Origin: Spirosoma endbachense
Lineage (GTDB): Bacteria; Bacteroidota; Bacteroidia; Cytophagales; Spirosomataceae
Length of the DNA stretch: 64,000 nucleotides
Assembly: GCF_010233585.1 (NCBI RefSeq)
Contig: NZ_CP045997.1
Span: 1,577,749-1,641,748, forward strand
Direction of reading: 5' to 3'
Position numbers and translations under genes: made by a program. Below are positions 8,679-16,433 of this stretch, piece after piece. The first letter of the stretch is position 1. Each line of letters starts with the position of its first letter. Below the pieces are notes generated by a model that searched no databases, was not told where the DNA came from, and saw nothing but the letters and a program-made list of their open reading frames with translations.

Positions 8679-8927
8679 ATGATAAGCATAGCAGAATGTC
8701 GTCGGCTATTAACTAGAAATGGACTTTCCATGACTGATGACCAAGTAGAGTTGATTCGCCAGACTCTACTGCAATTGGCGGAAGTAGAGTATCAGCAATT
8801 TAAGTTAAATCAACAAAATGCTTTTATAAGCAATGGAAACTCAAGCGATCATATATACACGAGTCTCGACCGAGGACCAAAAGGAAAATGGATTCAGCCT
8901 ACAGGACCAGGAAGCGCGACTGCGTAA
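8679..8927 (+). CDS. Small recombinase-associated protein
   Basis: The 82-residue product starts MISIAECRRLLTRNGLSMTDDQVELIRQTLLQLAEVEY, a pattern I recognise as a short helical protein commonly encoded just before large serine recombinases in Bacteroidota. Its frame overlaps the recombinase start at 8833 by 95 bases, so roughly the last 31 residues are translated from recombinase coding sequence in another frame and are unlikely to be conserved. Overlap implies coupled translation. The function is unknown; a partner or control role for the recombinase is inferred from the constant gene order. Confidence 0.6.
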   Translation: MISIAECRRLLTRNGLSMTDDQVELIRQTLLQLAEVEYQQFKLNQQNAFISNGNSSDHIYTSLDRGPKGKWIQPTGPGSATA

Positions 8928-10485
8928 ATACTGTCAGCAAAATGGCATAGAGATTATCGGACACTATCAGGATGACCACTCTGCTAAGAACTTTAACCGT
9001 CCCGCTTTTCAGCAGTTCCTACGCGAACTAAAGGCTAAAACGATCAAGCCAGACCTTTTTCTTTGTGTACGGCCGGATCGCTTCTCTCGCAATATGATGG
9101 AGAGCTGGACTATGTTACAGACATTTAAGTCGTTCGGGGTGAAGCTACAAACGCTTGAAAATCATACAGATGTGAATTCACCAGAAGCATTAATCCCTTT
9201 TATGCTTAATCTGCTCTTACCTCAAGTTGATAACGAACGACGTAGCCTAAATACCAAATCGGGTATGCGGCAAGCTGCTCGAGAGGGACGCTGGGTATGG
9301 CGAGCTCCTATTGGGTATAAAAATGATTCGGTTCACAAAACCATCGTTGTTGACAAAGCTGTAGCCCCACTTGTCATAGAAGCTTTCGAGCTATACGGAA
9401 AAGGTGTGTACGCAGCCGAGGAAGTGAGGCTGATGATGCGTAAGAAGGGACTTATTTGCAGCAAAACAAACTTTCTAAGTATGCTCGAAAACCCATTTTA
9501 TACGGGTCGATTTCGACTTGAAGCTTGGAAAGATCAGCCCGAAGAAATTATTCAGGGAATCCACGAGCCGTTAATGAGTGAGGAGCTTTTTGACTTAGTT
9601 CAAGATACCCTTCATGGTAAAAAGCGGAAACAGGTTTCGGTGAGTGCTACACGTCGGGAGGAGCTAGAATTGCGAGGTTTTCTCCAATGCAAGTGCTGTG
9701 GGAGTAAGCTAACGGGTAGCGCTTCTCGTAGCCGTAATGGAGATCGTCATTTCTATTACCACTGTCAACATGGGTGTAAAGAGCGCTTCCGAGCGGATAC
9801 AGCTAATCGTGATTTTGTCAAATTCCTCGATAGCATGGTCCCTCCTAAAGAGGTGATCGATCTATATAATGTAATTCTGAAGGACACTTTTGGAGTTGAT
9901 GCGGCTAGGAAGGAAGTTGAGATTGCCAAGTTAAAAGGACAGATAGGGTTGGCAGAGAAACGACTTTCAGCACTGACAGACAAGTTCGTGGATGAACTCA
10001 TTGAGAAGGATACGTACGTTCAAAAACGTGCAGCTTACAAAGCAGAGTTAACGGTATTGAGTGATTCGTTACGGGTTTTATATATGCAAGAAGATACCTT
10101 CGCTAAATACCTGTCTTATGGCTGTACCTTACTGGGAAATTTGCCTAAATATTATGCTCAATCGCAATTGCCAGTGCAACAAAAGATAATTGGTTCGATA
10201 TTCCCCAATAAGTTGATTTACGAGGATGGAAATTATCGAACCACCGAGACTAATTATTTTATTGAGCTAATGTGCTCACCATCAACACATAACGGAAACA
10301 AAAAAGAAGGACTGACTACAAGTTCACGTAATCAGTCCTTCATGGTACCGGGAGCCGGACTCGAACCGGCATGTCCTTGCAGACAATGGTGTTTGAGACC
10401 ATCGCGTCTACCGATTCCGCCATCCCGGCGACAGAATCGTCTCCGTTTCCAGAGATGCGTTTGTCAAACGTGGGTGCAAAAGTAA
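8833..10485 (+). CDS. Large serine recombinase (element integrase), reading into tRNA-Leu
   Basis: This protein cuts and joins DNA at attachment sites through a 5'-phosphoserine link. The resolvase domain begins at residue 5 with IIYTRVSTEDQ (nucleophile Ser12); the RPDRFSRN arginine motif is at 80-87. The recombinase domain follows (about 155-260), then a zinc ribbon (CKCCG 286-290, CQHGC 311-315) and a coiled coil (about 360-415). The natural body of the protein seems to end near residue 480. From about 491 the frame crosses the terminator and then the antisense strand of a tRNA-Leu gene, giving the meaningless MVPGAGLEPA-type tail. The stop codon at 10483 is therefore probably chromosomal. 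Position next to a tRNA gene marks it as the integrase of the element to its left. Confidence 0.9.
   Translation: METQAIIYTRVSTEDQKENGFSLQDQEARLRKYCQQNGIEIIGHYQDDHSAKNFNRPAFQQFLRELKAKTIKPDLFLCVRPDRFSRNMMESWTMLQTFKSFGVKLQTLENHTDVNSPEALIPFMLNLLLPQVDNERRSLNTKSGMRQAAREGRWVWRAPIGYKNDSVHKTIVVDKAVAPLVIEAFELYGKGVYAAEEVRLMMRKKGLICSKTNFLSMLENPFYTGRFRLEAWKDQPEEIIQGIHEPLMSEELFDLVQDTLHGKKRKQVSVSATRREELELRGFLQCKCCGSKLTGSASRSRNGDRHFYYHCQHGCKERFRADTANRDFVKFLDSMVPPKEVIDLYNVILKDTFGVDAARKEVEIAKLKGQIGLAEKRLSALTDKFVDELIEKDTYVQKRAAYKAELTVLSDSLRVLYMQEDTFAKYLSYGCTLLGNLPKYYAQSQLPVQQKIIGSIFPNKLIYEDGNYRTTETNYFIELMCSPSTHNGNKKEGLTTSSRNQSFMVPGAGLEPACPCRQWCLRPSRLPIPPSRRQNRLRFQRCVCQTWVQK
10300..10341 (-). terminator. Terminator of tRNA-Leu
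   Basis: On the minus strand GAAGGACTGA pairs with TCAGTCCTTC across a loop, then a run of six T follows. It lies immediately after the encoded CCA end of the tRNA. It also sits inside the plus-strand recombinase frame. Confidence 0.8.
10343..10429 (-). tRNA. tRNA-Leu (anticodon CAA)
   Basis: The minus strand folds into a class II tRNA. The acceptor GCCGGGA pairs with TCCCGGT, with a G-U pair at the first position. The D-arm is typical for Leu (GCGGAATCGGTAGACGC), the anticodon stem is ATGGT/ACCAT and the loop CTCAAAC gives CAA. A long variable arm (TGTCTGCAAGGACA) and a T-arm with GGTTCGAGTCC follow. CCA is encoded. It decodes UUG. Its 3' end is the likely attachment site of the element on the left. 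Confidence 0.95.
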
Positions 10486-10505
10486 GGAGAAAGCTGTAAC
10501 GGCAA
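10477..10505 (-). promoter_or_regulatory. Bacteroidota-type promoter of tRNA-Leu
   Basis: On the minus strand a TTG at 10505-10503 is followed after 18 bases by TACTTTTG (10484-10477), which fits the TTG/TAnnTTTG consensus of the primary sigma factor in this phylum. The tRNA begins about 48 bases downstream. The -7 box overlaps the stop codon used by the recombinase frame on the other strand. Confidence 0.7.
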
Positions 10506-10539
10506 AAGAGTGCTACGAAAATTTTTCATTTATTAGCAC

Positions 10540-11778
10540 TTATTCATACCGAAGCGCTTCAATAGGATCGAGTTTTGACGCTCGTACGGCCGGATAAATA
10601 CCGGCAAACAGGCCTACCGTTACACAGACTAATATGCCAAGGCCCATCCATGCCCACGGCACCACGAAACTACCTTCGCCCCCGCTAATGAGCATAGCAA
10701 TCAGATTGCCAATGCCAAGTCCCAAAACAATACCACCCAGTCCGCCAAGAATACAGATAACAATGGCTTCAATCAGGAATTGCTCACGAATGCGTTTCGG
10801 AGTAGCGCCGAGTGATTTTCGGATACCAATTTCACGGGTACGTTCTGTAACGGATACGAGCATAATATTGAGCAAGGCAATAGAAGCTCCGAGTAAGGTT
10901 ATGAACCCAATCCCGAATCCTCCCATGCGAAGATACCCGGTGATATTTTCGGTCTCCTTGGCTAGATCATCGGCGCGCTCAACTTCAAACGAATCCTGTT
11001 GCCCCAATGGGTCCCGCCGAATCTGCCGCATCACGCCACGGGCCTCACCCACGGCTTCGTCCTGATCCGCAACCGTAGGCACAGAGGCCGTAATGTTAAA
11101 CGTTTGTCGTTGGGTTCCGGCCATCGCACGAGCATTGTCTAACGGAATAAGCACAATGCGGTCTTCGTCTCCACCCGTAAGACCGCCTTTTTTGGCCAGC
11201 ACACCTACAACTTTATACTGATTACCAGCTACCCGAATGACCTGATTGACCGGCTCTAGTTTTTTCTCAAATAACGTATTGGCCACCTCGCTTCCTAAAA
11301 TGGCCACATTAAGGGCATAAGTAAGGTCGTTTTCCGTAAAATTCCGACCACTCTGAAGCGTGAATCCTTTCACCGGAATATAAGCGCCATCTCCTCCTAT
11401 TACCTGTACATTCGGATTTGTTTTTTTCGAGCCAAACTTAGCCTGTGCGGCACCGGCAGCTACCGTTGAGAGGGCAATGGTAGCGCCGTATGGGAATCGT
11501 TGTTTAAATTGAACAGCATCATGATAATCAATTGGTTCATCCTGTTTCTGGACTCTCCCACCCCGCCGAAATGCATCCTGACGAGCAACAATACTAAAGG
11601 TGTTGGCGCCCAGGCCCGCAAAACTACTCGCTACAGAATTCTGTATTCCATCAATAGCCGTCAGAATACCAACCAGCGATGTAATACCGATAGCGATAAT
11701 GAGCGAGGTCAGTATGGTACGAAGCCGATTGCTTGCAATCGAGCGCAGTCCTTCGCGAATATTTTCGATAAAATTCAT
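10540..11778 (-). CDS. MacB/FtsX-type ABC transporter permease
   Basis: This 412-residue inner-membrane protein has the usual layout of the family. A first transmembrane helix (about 20-42) is followed by a large periplasmic MacB_PCD domain (about 45-260) and an FtsX domain with three helices near 285-310, 335-365 and 375-400. The conserved ERTREIGIRKSLGATPKRIREQFLIEA segment links the first two of these. Such permeases use the force of a partner ATPase to act on lipids, lipoproteins or drugs from the periplasmic side. No ATPase gene adjoins it, so its partner must be encoded elsewhere. It starts at ATG 11778 and is divergent from the next gene. The substrate cannot be told from the sequence. 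Confidence 0.85.
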   Translation of the reverse strand: MNFIENIREGLRSIASNRLRTILTSLIIAIGITSLVGILTAIDGIQNSVASSFAGLGANTFSIVARQDAFRRGGRVQKQDEPIDYHDAVQFKQRFPYGATIALSTVAAGAAQAKFGSKKTNPNVQVIGGDGAYIPVKGFTLQSGRNFTENDLTYALNVAILGSEVANTLFEKKLEPVNQVIRVAGNQYKVVGVLAKKGGLTGGDEDRIVLIPLDNARAMAGTQRQTFNITASVPTVADQDEAVGEARGVMRQIRRDPLGQQDSFEVERADDLAKETENITGYLRMGGFGIGFITLLGASIALLNIMLVSVTERTREIGIRKSLGATPKRIREQFLIEAIVICILGGLGGIVLGLGIGNLIAMLISGGEGSFVVPWAWMGLGILVCVTVGLFAGIYPAVRASKLDPIEALRYE

Positions 11779-11932
11779 TTGCCAATCAGGGAATGGACGA
11801 ACAGGTAACTGAGCAACGGGCAGACTATAAGTTTAATGCCCCAATCATTCATTCACAATTAATTTTCTGCACAAAATTTGCTTATCTTTCGTTATCACAA
11901 AACTACCATTAGCATTCTTAACGGGGAAACCA

Positions 11933-13195
11933 ATGAAACGGCTGCTGTTACCGCTTATCCTAATTTTGATACTGACGGGTCATGTATGGGCCTCCAAGAT
12001 CCTGATTCCAATGGATGACTCCCAGAAGAATCACCTTAAAGCGTATGGCATTGCCTATTGGGTGCTAAAAACGCACGATACCGAAATTGACTGGCTGCTC
12101 AACTACCGTGGTGGTTCGTTCCTGATGCCCCAAAGCCAGGCCTTTATCAACGAAATGGTGATTCGGGGCGTTAGCTATGAAGTTATTTCCGATGCTCAAT
12201 CTGCCCAGATTCTGTCAGAAATTGCAGCGGCCGATGCCAATATGGACGCGGTAAAGCTGCAAAAACCACCCAAAGTAGCAGTCTATTCCCCAAAAACGAA
12301 ACAACCCTGGGATGATGCCGTAACGATGGTTATGACCTACGCCGAAATTCCCTATGACATTGTTTTTGACGAGGAGGTAATGAATGGCAAATTACCTGAA
12401 TATGACTGGCTGCACCTGCACCACGAAGATTTTACGGGGCAATACGGCAAATTTTTCCACTTCAAGGATCAACCGTGGTACATTGCTCAAAAGCAGGAAG
12501 CCGAAAGCATCTCACGTAAGTTTGGTTTTACAAAGGTACCTCAACTAAAGCGGGCCGTTACCCAGAAAATTCGCGATTTTGTGCTTGGTGGAGGCTACCT
12601 TTTCGCCATGTGTAACGCTACCGATACGTATGATATCGCGCTGGCGTCTCAAAATACAGACATTGTCGATGCGTTCTACGACGGCGATCCAGCAGACCCC
12701 AATGCAAACAGTAAACTGGATTATAGTCAGACATTTGCCTTCCGGAACTTTCAGGTATATACCAATCCATACCTGATCGAATTCTCGAATATTGACAACC
12801 AGCCCGAAGAACGGGGTCTGAGTGAACACAATGATTATTTCACGTTGTTTCAGTTCTCAGCGAAGTACGACCCTATTCCGACGATGCTTACCCAGAACCA
12901 TCTGAACGTCATTAAAGGGTTTATGGGGCAAACAACGGCATTCAAGAAAAATTTGATTAAGCCTGAAGTAGTCATCATGGCCGAAAATCGTTCTGCGGGT
13001 GAGGCTCGATATATCCATAGCCCCTACGGTCGCGGGTTCTTTACCTTCTACGGCGGTCACGACCCGGAAGACTATCGGCACGAAATTGGGGAAGAACCAA
13101 CCGATCTCAATTTACATCCCAACTCGGCGGGTTATCGTCTTATTTTGAATAATATTCTGTTCCCGGCAGCGAAGAAGAAGAAGCAAAAAACCTAG
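11933..13195 (+). CDS. Secreted protein of the group annotated as asparagine synthetase B
   Basis: This 420-residue protein has a signal peptide (MKRLLLPLILILILTGHVWA). It resembles a Bacteroidota family that databases often call asparagine synthetase B. I see neither an N-terminal Cys nucleophile nor an ATP-pyrophosphatase P-loop, so that name is not supported. The pattern PPKVAVYSPKTKQPWDDAVTMVM near 96, the later FVLGGGYLFAMCNATDTYD and RGFFTFYGGHDPEDY suggest a class I glutamine-amidotransferase-like flavodoxin fold exported to the periplasm. The C-terminal tail is lysine-rich. It stands alone, converging on the nuclease gene through a shared terminator. Its function is unknown. Confidence 0.7.
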   Translation: MKRLLLPLILILILTGHVWASKILIPMDDSQKNHLKAYGIAYWVLKTHDTEIDWLLNYRGGSFLMPQSQAFINEMVIRGVSYEVISDAQSAQILSEIAAADANMDAVKLQKPPKVAVYSPKTKQPWDDAVTMVMTYAEIPYDIVFDEEVMNGKLPEYDWLHLHHEDFTGQYGKFFHFKDQPWYIAQKQEAESISRKFGFTKVPQLKRAVTQKIRDFVLGGGYLFAMCNATDTYDIALASQNTDIVDAFYDGDPADPNANSKLDYSQTFAFRNFQVYTNPYLIEFSNIDNQPEERGLSEHNDYFTLFQFSAKYDPIPTMLTQNHLNVIKGFMGQTTAFKKNLIKPEVVIMAENRSAGEARYIHSPYGRGFFTFYGGHDPEDYRHEIGEEPTDLNLHPNSAGYRLILNNILFPAAKKKKQKT

Positions 13196-13244
13196 CAATT
13201 AAGCAAAAAGGCGAGCCGTTGCTCGCCTTTTTGCTTAATTGCTA
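13193..13244. terminator. Bidirectional terminator overlapping both stop codons
   Basis: Two perfect 24-base arms surround the loop CGTT. The core AAAAAGGCGAGC/GCTCGCCTTTTT supplies the T run in both directions. The stop codon of the plus gene (TAG 13193-13195) and that of the minus gene (13235-13237) both lie inside the stem. Confidence 0.9.
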
Positions 13245-14293
13245 AACCATTCTTCCACCATTTCAGAACGACCTTTGCTTTCCAGCTTTCGCTCCAGATC
13301 ATCCGGGATTTTAGGAAAAAAATCTAGTCCCGTCAACTGCTCTATCTGGTCTACTGGAACCACAAACTGCTTTAACGAACTATTGGAGGACTCATTATCG
13401 AGCAAAAAACCAATCATGCGAATGTCTGGCTTGTTGCAATATAAAATAACCTTGTAAAATTTCTGGGGAACGCTTACCTCATTCGCTTTTCCAATGGTCG
13501 GCAAACCGGGTTTGAGCACTGGACCGGTCACTACATAAAGCCCATTGTCGCGCCGGGCCCATGTTCGTATCAGATTTTCAAGATCACTCCAGATACCCCG
13601 GTTAAACTCGGGGGCCTGAGGTGTGATGTTGCTCATAAAGAATGTTTCGCGCATCATTCGCTGTGAAAACTTAAAATCAGCAGCTGGCGCCAAATGCCCC
13701 CGATCATAACCGGAACGCGTATAGTCGGATGGCAGAGCGGTTCCGTTCCTGACTTCAGGATCAGGTCTGAACTGCTCATTTTTCCGATCGGCATCACCGG
13801 TTGTTTCATAGTCAAGTAACGGATAGGCCACCCATTCCGGATCTTTGTATTCGTCGCGATAACTTAGTGAGTAGCCTTCATGACGAATAAGTTCAGCATC
13901 CGATGATTTAGAAACAGGCAGTAAAAAATCGACCTGCTTCTCGAAATCGAAACGTACGGTTTTAGAAGCCCGATTCGTTTCGGACGAGCTACTACTTTTG
14001 TTATCACTCGCTTCACTTTCTGTCGATGAAGGCGATTGGTCATCAGTGGCAACGTCAGGGTTAGGTTCGGGAGCTTTATAAGGATTGGACCCTTCTTTTT
14101 CTGAATGCGAGCGTCCCAGGCCAACAATTTCGCGGACATCGTTCCAGAAGGCGACAACAGGTTTTGTTTTACCACCATAGTGAAGAAACAAACCGATCAG
14201 AAAAAACACGAATAGCAGCCCAAGGGTATTGCCCCGTAGTCGAAATCCCTGTCGTGAATAGTTTTTAGTATTAAATCGAGGCTTGAAAAACAT
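13235..14293 (-). CDS. DNA/RNA non-specific endonuclease (NUC1 family), membrane-anchored
   Basis: The protein cleaves DNA and RNA with a beta-beta-alpha-metal fold. The signature SGYDRGHLAPAADF carries the catalytic His (DRGH) and is followed by the metal-binding Asn in FFMSNITPQAPEFNRGIW. LYVVTGPVL and the FYKVILY strand complete the domain. The ATG at 14293 (MFFKPRF) is preferred over 14341. It gives 352 residues with one N-terminal transmembrane helix (LGLLFVFFLIGLFLHY) and a Ser-rich, low-complexity linker before the nuclease. The catalytic part should therefore lie in the periplasm or outside. A scavenging role is likely; there is no neighbouring immunity gene to suggest a toxin. Confidence 0.9.
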   Translation of the reverse strand: MFFKPRFNTKNYSRQGFRLRGNTLGLLFVFFLIGLFLHYGGKTKPVVAFWNDVREIVGLGRSHSEKEGSNPYKAPEPNPDVATDDQSPSSTESEASDNKSSSSSETNRASKTVRFDFEKQVDFLLPVSKSSDAELIRHEGYSLSYRDEYKDPEWVAYPLLDYETTGDADRKNEQFRPDPEVRNGTALPSDYTRSGYDRGHLAPAADFKFSQRMMRETFFMSNITPQAPEFNRGIWSDLENLIRTWARRDNGLYVVTGPVLKPGLPTIGKANEVSVPQKFYKVILYCNKPDIRMIGFLLDNESSNSSLKQFVVPVDQIEQLTGLDFFPKIPDDLERKLESKGRSEMVEEWFSN

Positions 14294-14518
14294 AACTGTA
14301 AAACTACAGAGTTTGACTATAACCCGGTTGTCAGTCGGCAAGAATTAGTAAGGTATAGATTGGTTAATGCCTTCTTCCAGCCGACGAACCACAAACGCCA
14401 AACTGCTGTTACACGACTTTCACCGAAACAGCGTCAACACGCAATAGGCCGGGGCTAGTTTTAATACCACCAGAAACCCTGACACGGCTCCCGGTGAAAG
14501 TTCTGTCATACAAAAATT

Positions 14519-15739
14519 ATGTCGTTAGCCATTACCGTTATTGGCGGAGGTGCAGCCGGTTTCTTTGGGGCCATTACCGCCCTCGAAACGTTTCCGGGTG
14601 CCACCGTCACCATTCTGGAAAAGACCCGCACTGTCCTGAATAAAGTCCGCATTTCGGGTGGCGGACGCTGTAATGTTACGCATGCCTGCTTTGACAATCG
14701 TCAATTAGTGAAACACTATCCTCGTGGAGAAAAGGCCTTGCGTCCACTGCTCAATCAATTCGATGCCGCCGATACCGTACGCTGGTTTGAACGGAATGGA
14801 GTACGCCTAAAAACCGAGGCTGATGGACGAATGTTTCCTGAAACAAACACTTCCGAAACAATCATCGATTGCCTGCTCCATGTGGCGCAAAACCTGGGCA
14901 TACAGATTCACACAAGTTGTGGGGTAAACTCTTTACAGATACACAAATCAGGCTGGCAAATCCAGTTGCTCACCGGCGAAACCCTCTACGCAGACCGTGT
15001 ACTTGTAGCTACCGGCGGCTATCCGCAACGACCCGCTTATGACTGGTTCCCACAACAAACCGAAGACTTAATAACACCTGTACCTTCGCTGTTTACATTC
15101 AATGTACCAGCCAGTTACCTCTTGCCACTGGCGGGCGTAGCCGTGCCCGATGCGGGGGTTTATGTGATTGGCACGAAGCAGCAGCAACGCGGTCCTCTAT
15201 TATTAACTCACTGGGGGTTCAGTGGCCCGGCTGTACTTCGGCTATCGGCCTGGGCAGCCCGCGATCTGGCAGCAGTCGACTACCGGTTCACCCTACGGAT
15301 AAACTGGGTTCCTACACTCTCTGAAAACGATTTACGGACGGCCTTGCAGAATTTCAGACAGCAGAATGGTCGAAAACAAGTTAGCTCACAAAATCCGTTT
15401 GGATTACCATCACGGCTTTGGCTGGCTCTAGCCGCCGAGTCAGGTATTCAGGAAAGTCAGCGATGGGCCGACCTCCCCGCCAAATTATTTAATCGCCTGA
15501 CCGAACGGCTAACCAATAGCCAGTTCCAGGTAGTTGGTAAAAGTACCTTTAAAGAGGAGTTCGTCACGTGCGGGGGCGTTCCGCTCGGAAGTCTGAATCC
15601 GCAAACGCTTGAAAGCAAGGCACAACCAGGTCTGTTTTTCGCGGGCGAGGTCCTCGATGTAGATGGCATCACAGGTGGGTTCAATTTTCAGAATGCCTGG
15701 ACAACTGGCTATGTCGTCGGAAAACATATTGGCTTATAG
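14519..15739 (+). CDS. NAD(P)/FAD-dependent oxidoreductase, BaiN/HI0933 family
   Basis: This 406-residue flavoprotein starts at ATG 14519 with a dinucleotide-binding motif VIGGGAAGFFGAI at residues 7-19. It then shows the family signature KVRISGGGRCNVTHA near 43-57. A second conserved block, LFFAGEVLDVDGITGGFNFQNAWTTGYVVG, near the C-terminus completes the FAD site, and LLLTHWGFSGPAVL is in the middle. Members of HI0933/YhiN/BaiN are cytosolic flavoproteins with few known substrates, so the exact reaction is not assigned. It is monocistronic, divergent from the nuclease gene across about 225 bases holding no other gene. Confidence 0.88.
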   Translation: MSLAITVIGGGAAGFFGAITALETFPGATVTILEKTRTVLNKVRISGGGRCNVTHACFDNRQLVKHYPRGEKALRPLLNQFDAADTVRWFERNGVRLKTEADGRMFPETNTSETIIDCLLHVAQNLGIQIHTSCGVNSLQIHKSGWQIQLLTGETLYADRVLVATGGYPQRPAYDWFPQQTEDLITPVPSLFTFNVPASYLLPLAGVAVPDAGVYVIGTKQQQRGPLLLTHWGFSGPAVLRLSAWAARDLAAVDYRFTLRINWVPTLSENDLRTALQNFRQQNGRKQVSSQNPFGLPSRLWLALAAESGIQESQRWADLPAKLFNRLTERLTNSQFQVVGKSTFKEEFVTCGGVPLGSLNPQTLESKAQPGLFFAGEVLDVDGITGGFNFQNAWTTGYVVGKHIGL

Positions 15740-15843
15740 GAATCCTTTGCTCAAAACTCCCTGGTTTGGCTTTATTCATGTCTGAATGATACCGTTGCCT
15801 GCAATTCCCAAACTGTTCATGCTATCAGGTAGTTATAGACGGT

Positions 15844-16278
15844 ATGATAACAAGATCCACTCAACGGTTTCACTTTTTGCAAAGCAGCACCAACCAGTTC
15901 TGGCTAGTCGTACCGAAAATTCTGCTGATAGGGTTTCTGGTTGGGTTGGCTTCCTGTAGAGCGACTAAAACCGCTGGTACCAGCCAACGAATTCGGTTAC
16001 AGGTGGGTGAAATCAAGGAAGTTTCGCTGTCCAATCGTGGCGACGGTTCTCTGCAATTAATCGGTACGTCCGATAATCAGGAAGTAGTCGAGGTATCGCG
16101 GCCCGAGTTGGCTCCAGCGGTTGATACACTCCAACGAAATCAGTCAAAACCAACTATTTTTCAACTAAAAGGCGTCACCGTCGGCACCGCAAATGTTGTA
16201 TTTTCTGAAAAACTACCCAGCGACACAGGTAACGGACAGGTGAAGAAAACGTACGTGGTTCAGGTTGTGAGTAAATAA
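15844..16278 (+). CDS. Small lipoprotein, unknown function
   Basis: This 144-residue protein has a hydrophobic segment ending in a lipobox (GLASC, Cys near residue 39), so it should be lipid-anchored. The mature part is beta-rich, with IRLQVGEIKEVSLSNRG and a terminal KKTYVVQVVSK. This suggests an Ig-like domain resembling those found in cell-surface proteins. The hydrophilic stretch before the signal helix is long, so translation might begin further in. No named family is recognised. It converges on the acetamidase gene across a large hairpin. Confidence 0.6.
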   Translation: MITRSTQRFHFLQSSTNQFWLVVPKILLIGFLVGLASCRATKTAGTSQRIRLQVGEIKEVSLSNRGDGSLQLIGTSDNQEVVEVSRPELAPAVDTLQRNQSKPTIFQLKGVTVGTANVVFSEKLPSDTGNGQVKKTYVVQVVSK

Positions 16279-16338
16279 ATTTTGGGGGTTTATAGCCTGT
16301 GTGCTTTCACCTACGAACACCCAATCAATTAATACAGG

Positions 16339-16425
16339 ACTTTCGCTCATCGGTGTAAAGGGGTGCCACGGTTTCTAATCTTGCTACCAATAATCGTGGG
16401 GCCTCTCTACACCGATGAGCGAAGT
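16339..16425. repeat. GTGCCAC-core hairpin, copy 1
   Basis: Outer arms ACTTTCGCTCATCGGTGTA and TACACCGATGAGCGAAGT pair with one bulge. Inside is an imperfect inner stem around GTGCCACGGTTTC, with an apical loop containing TTGCTACCAATAAT. It lies between two convergent genes, where a terminator is expected, but there is no long T run. The core recurs at 37820-37902 and 45269-45343 with different outer stems. Confidence 0.75.
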
Positions 16426-16433
16426 CATATAAG

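Larger units (their letters stand above)
1..10342. mobile_element. Right part of an integrative element at tRNA-Leu(CAA)
   Basis: The stretch has a serine recombinase whose frame enters the tRNA-Leu gene, a RepA-type ATPase, a DUF3871 gene, a broken AAA_24 gene, an insertion sequence and low coding density. All of these fit an integrated and partly decaying element. The right junction is placed near the 3' end of the tRNA gene. The exact crossover bases cannot be read because the left end and any duplicated core lie outside the window. Confidence 0.6.

Noticed and set aside
10343..10485. A protein tail reading MVPGAGLEPA and so on after the recombinase.
   Set aside because: It is the antisense translation of tRNA-Leu; it has no meaning as a protein domain.
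14415..14503. Ten-base inverted match ACTTTCACCG / CGGTGAAAGT before the flavoprotein gene.
   Set aside because: The two parts are about 65 bases apart and no further pairing supports a structure.
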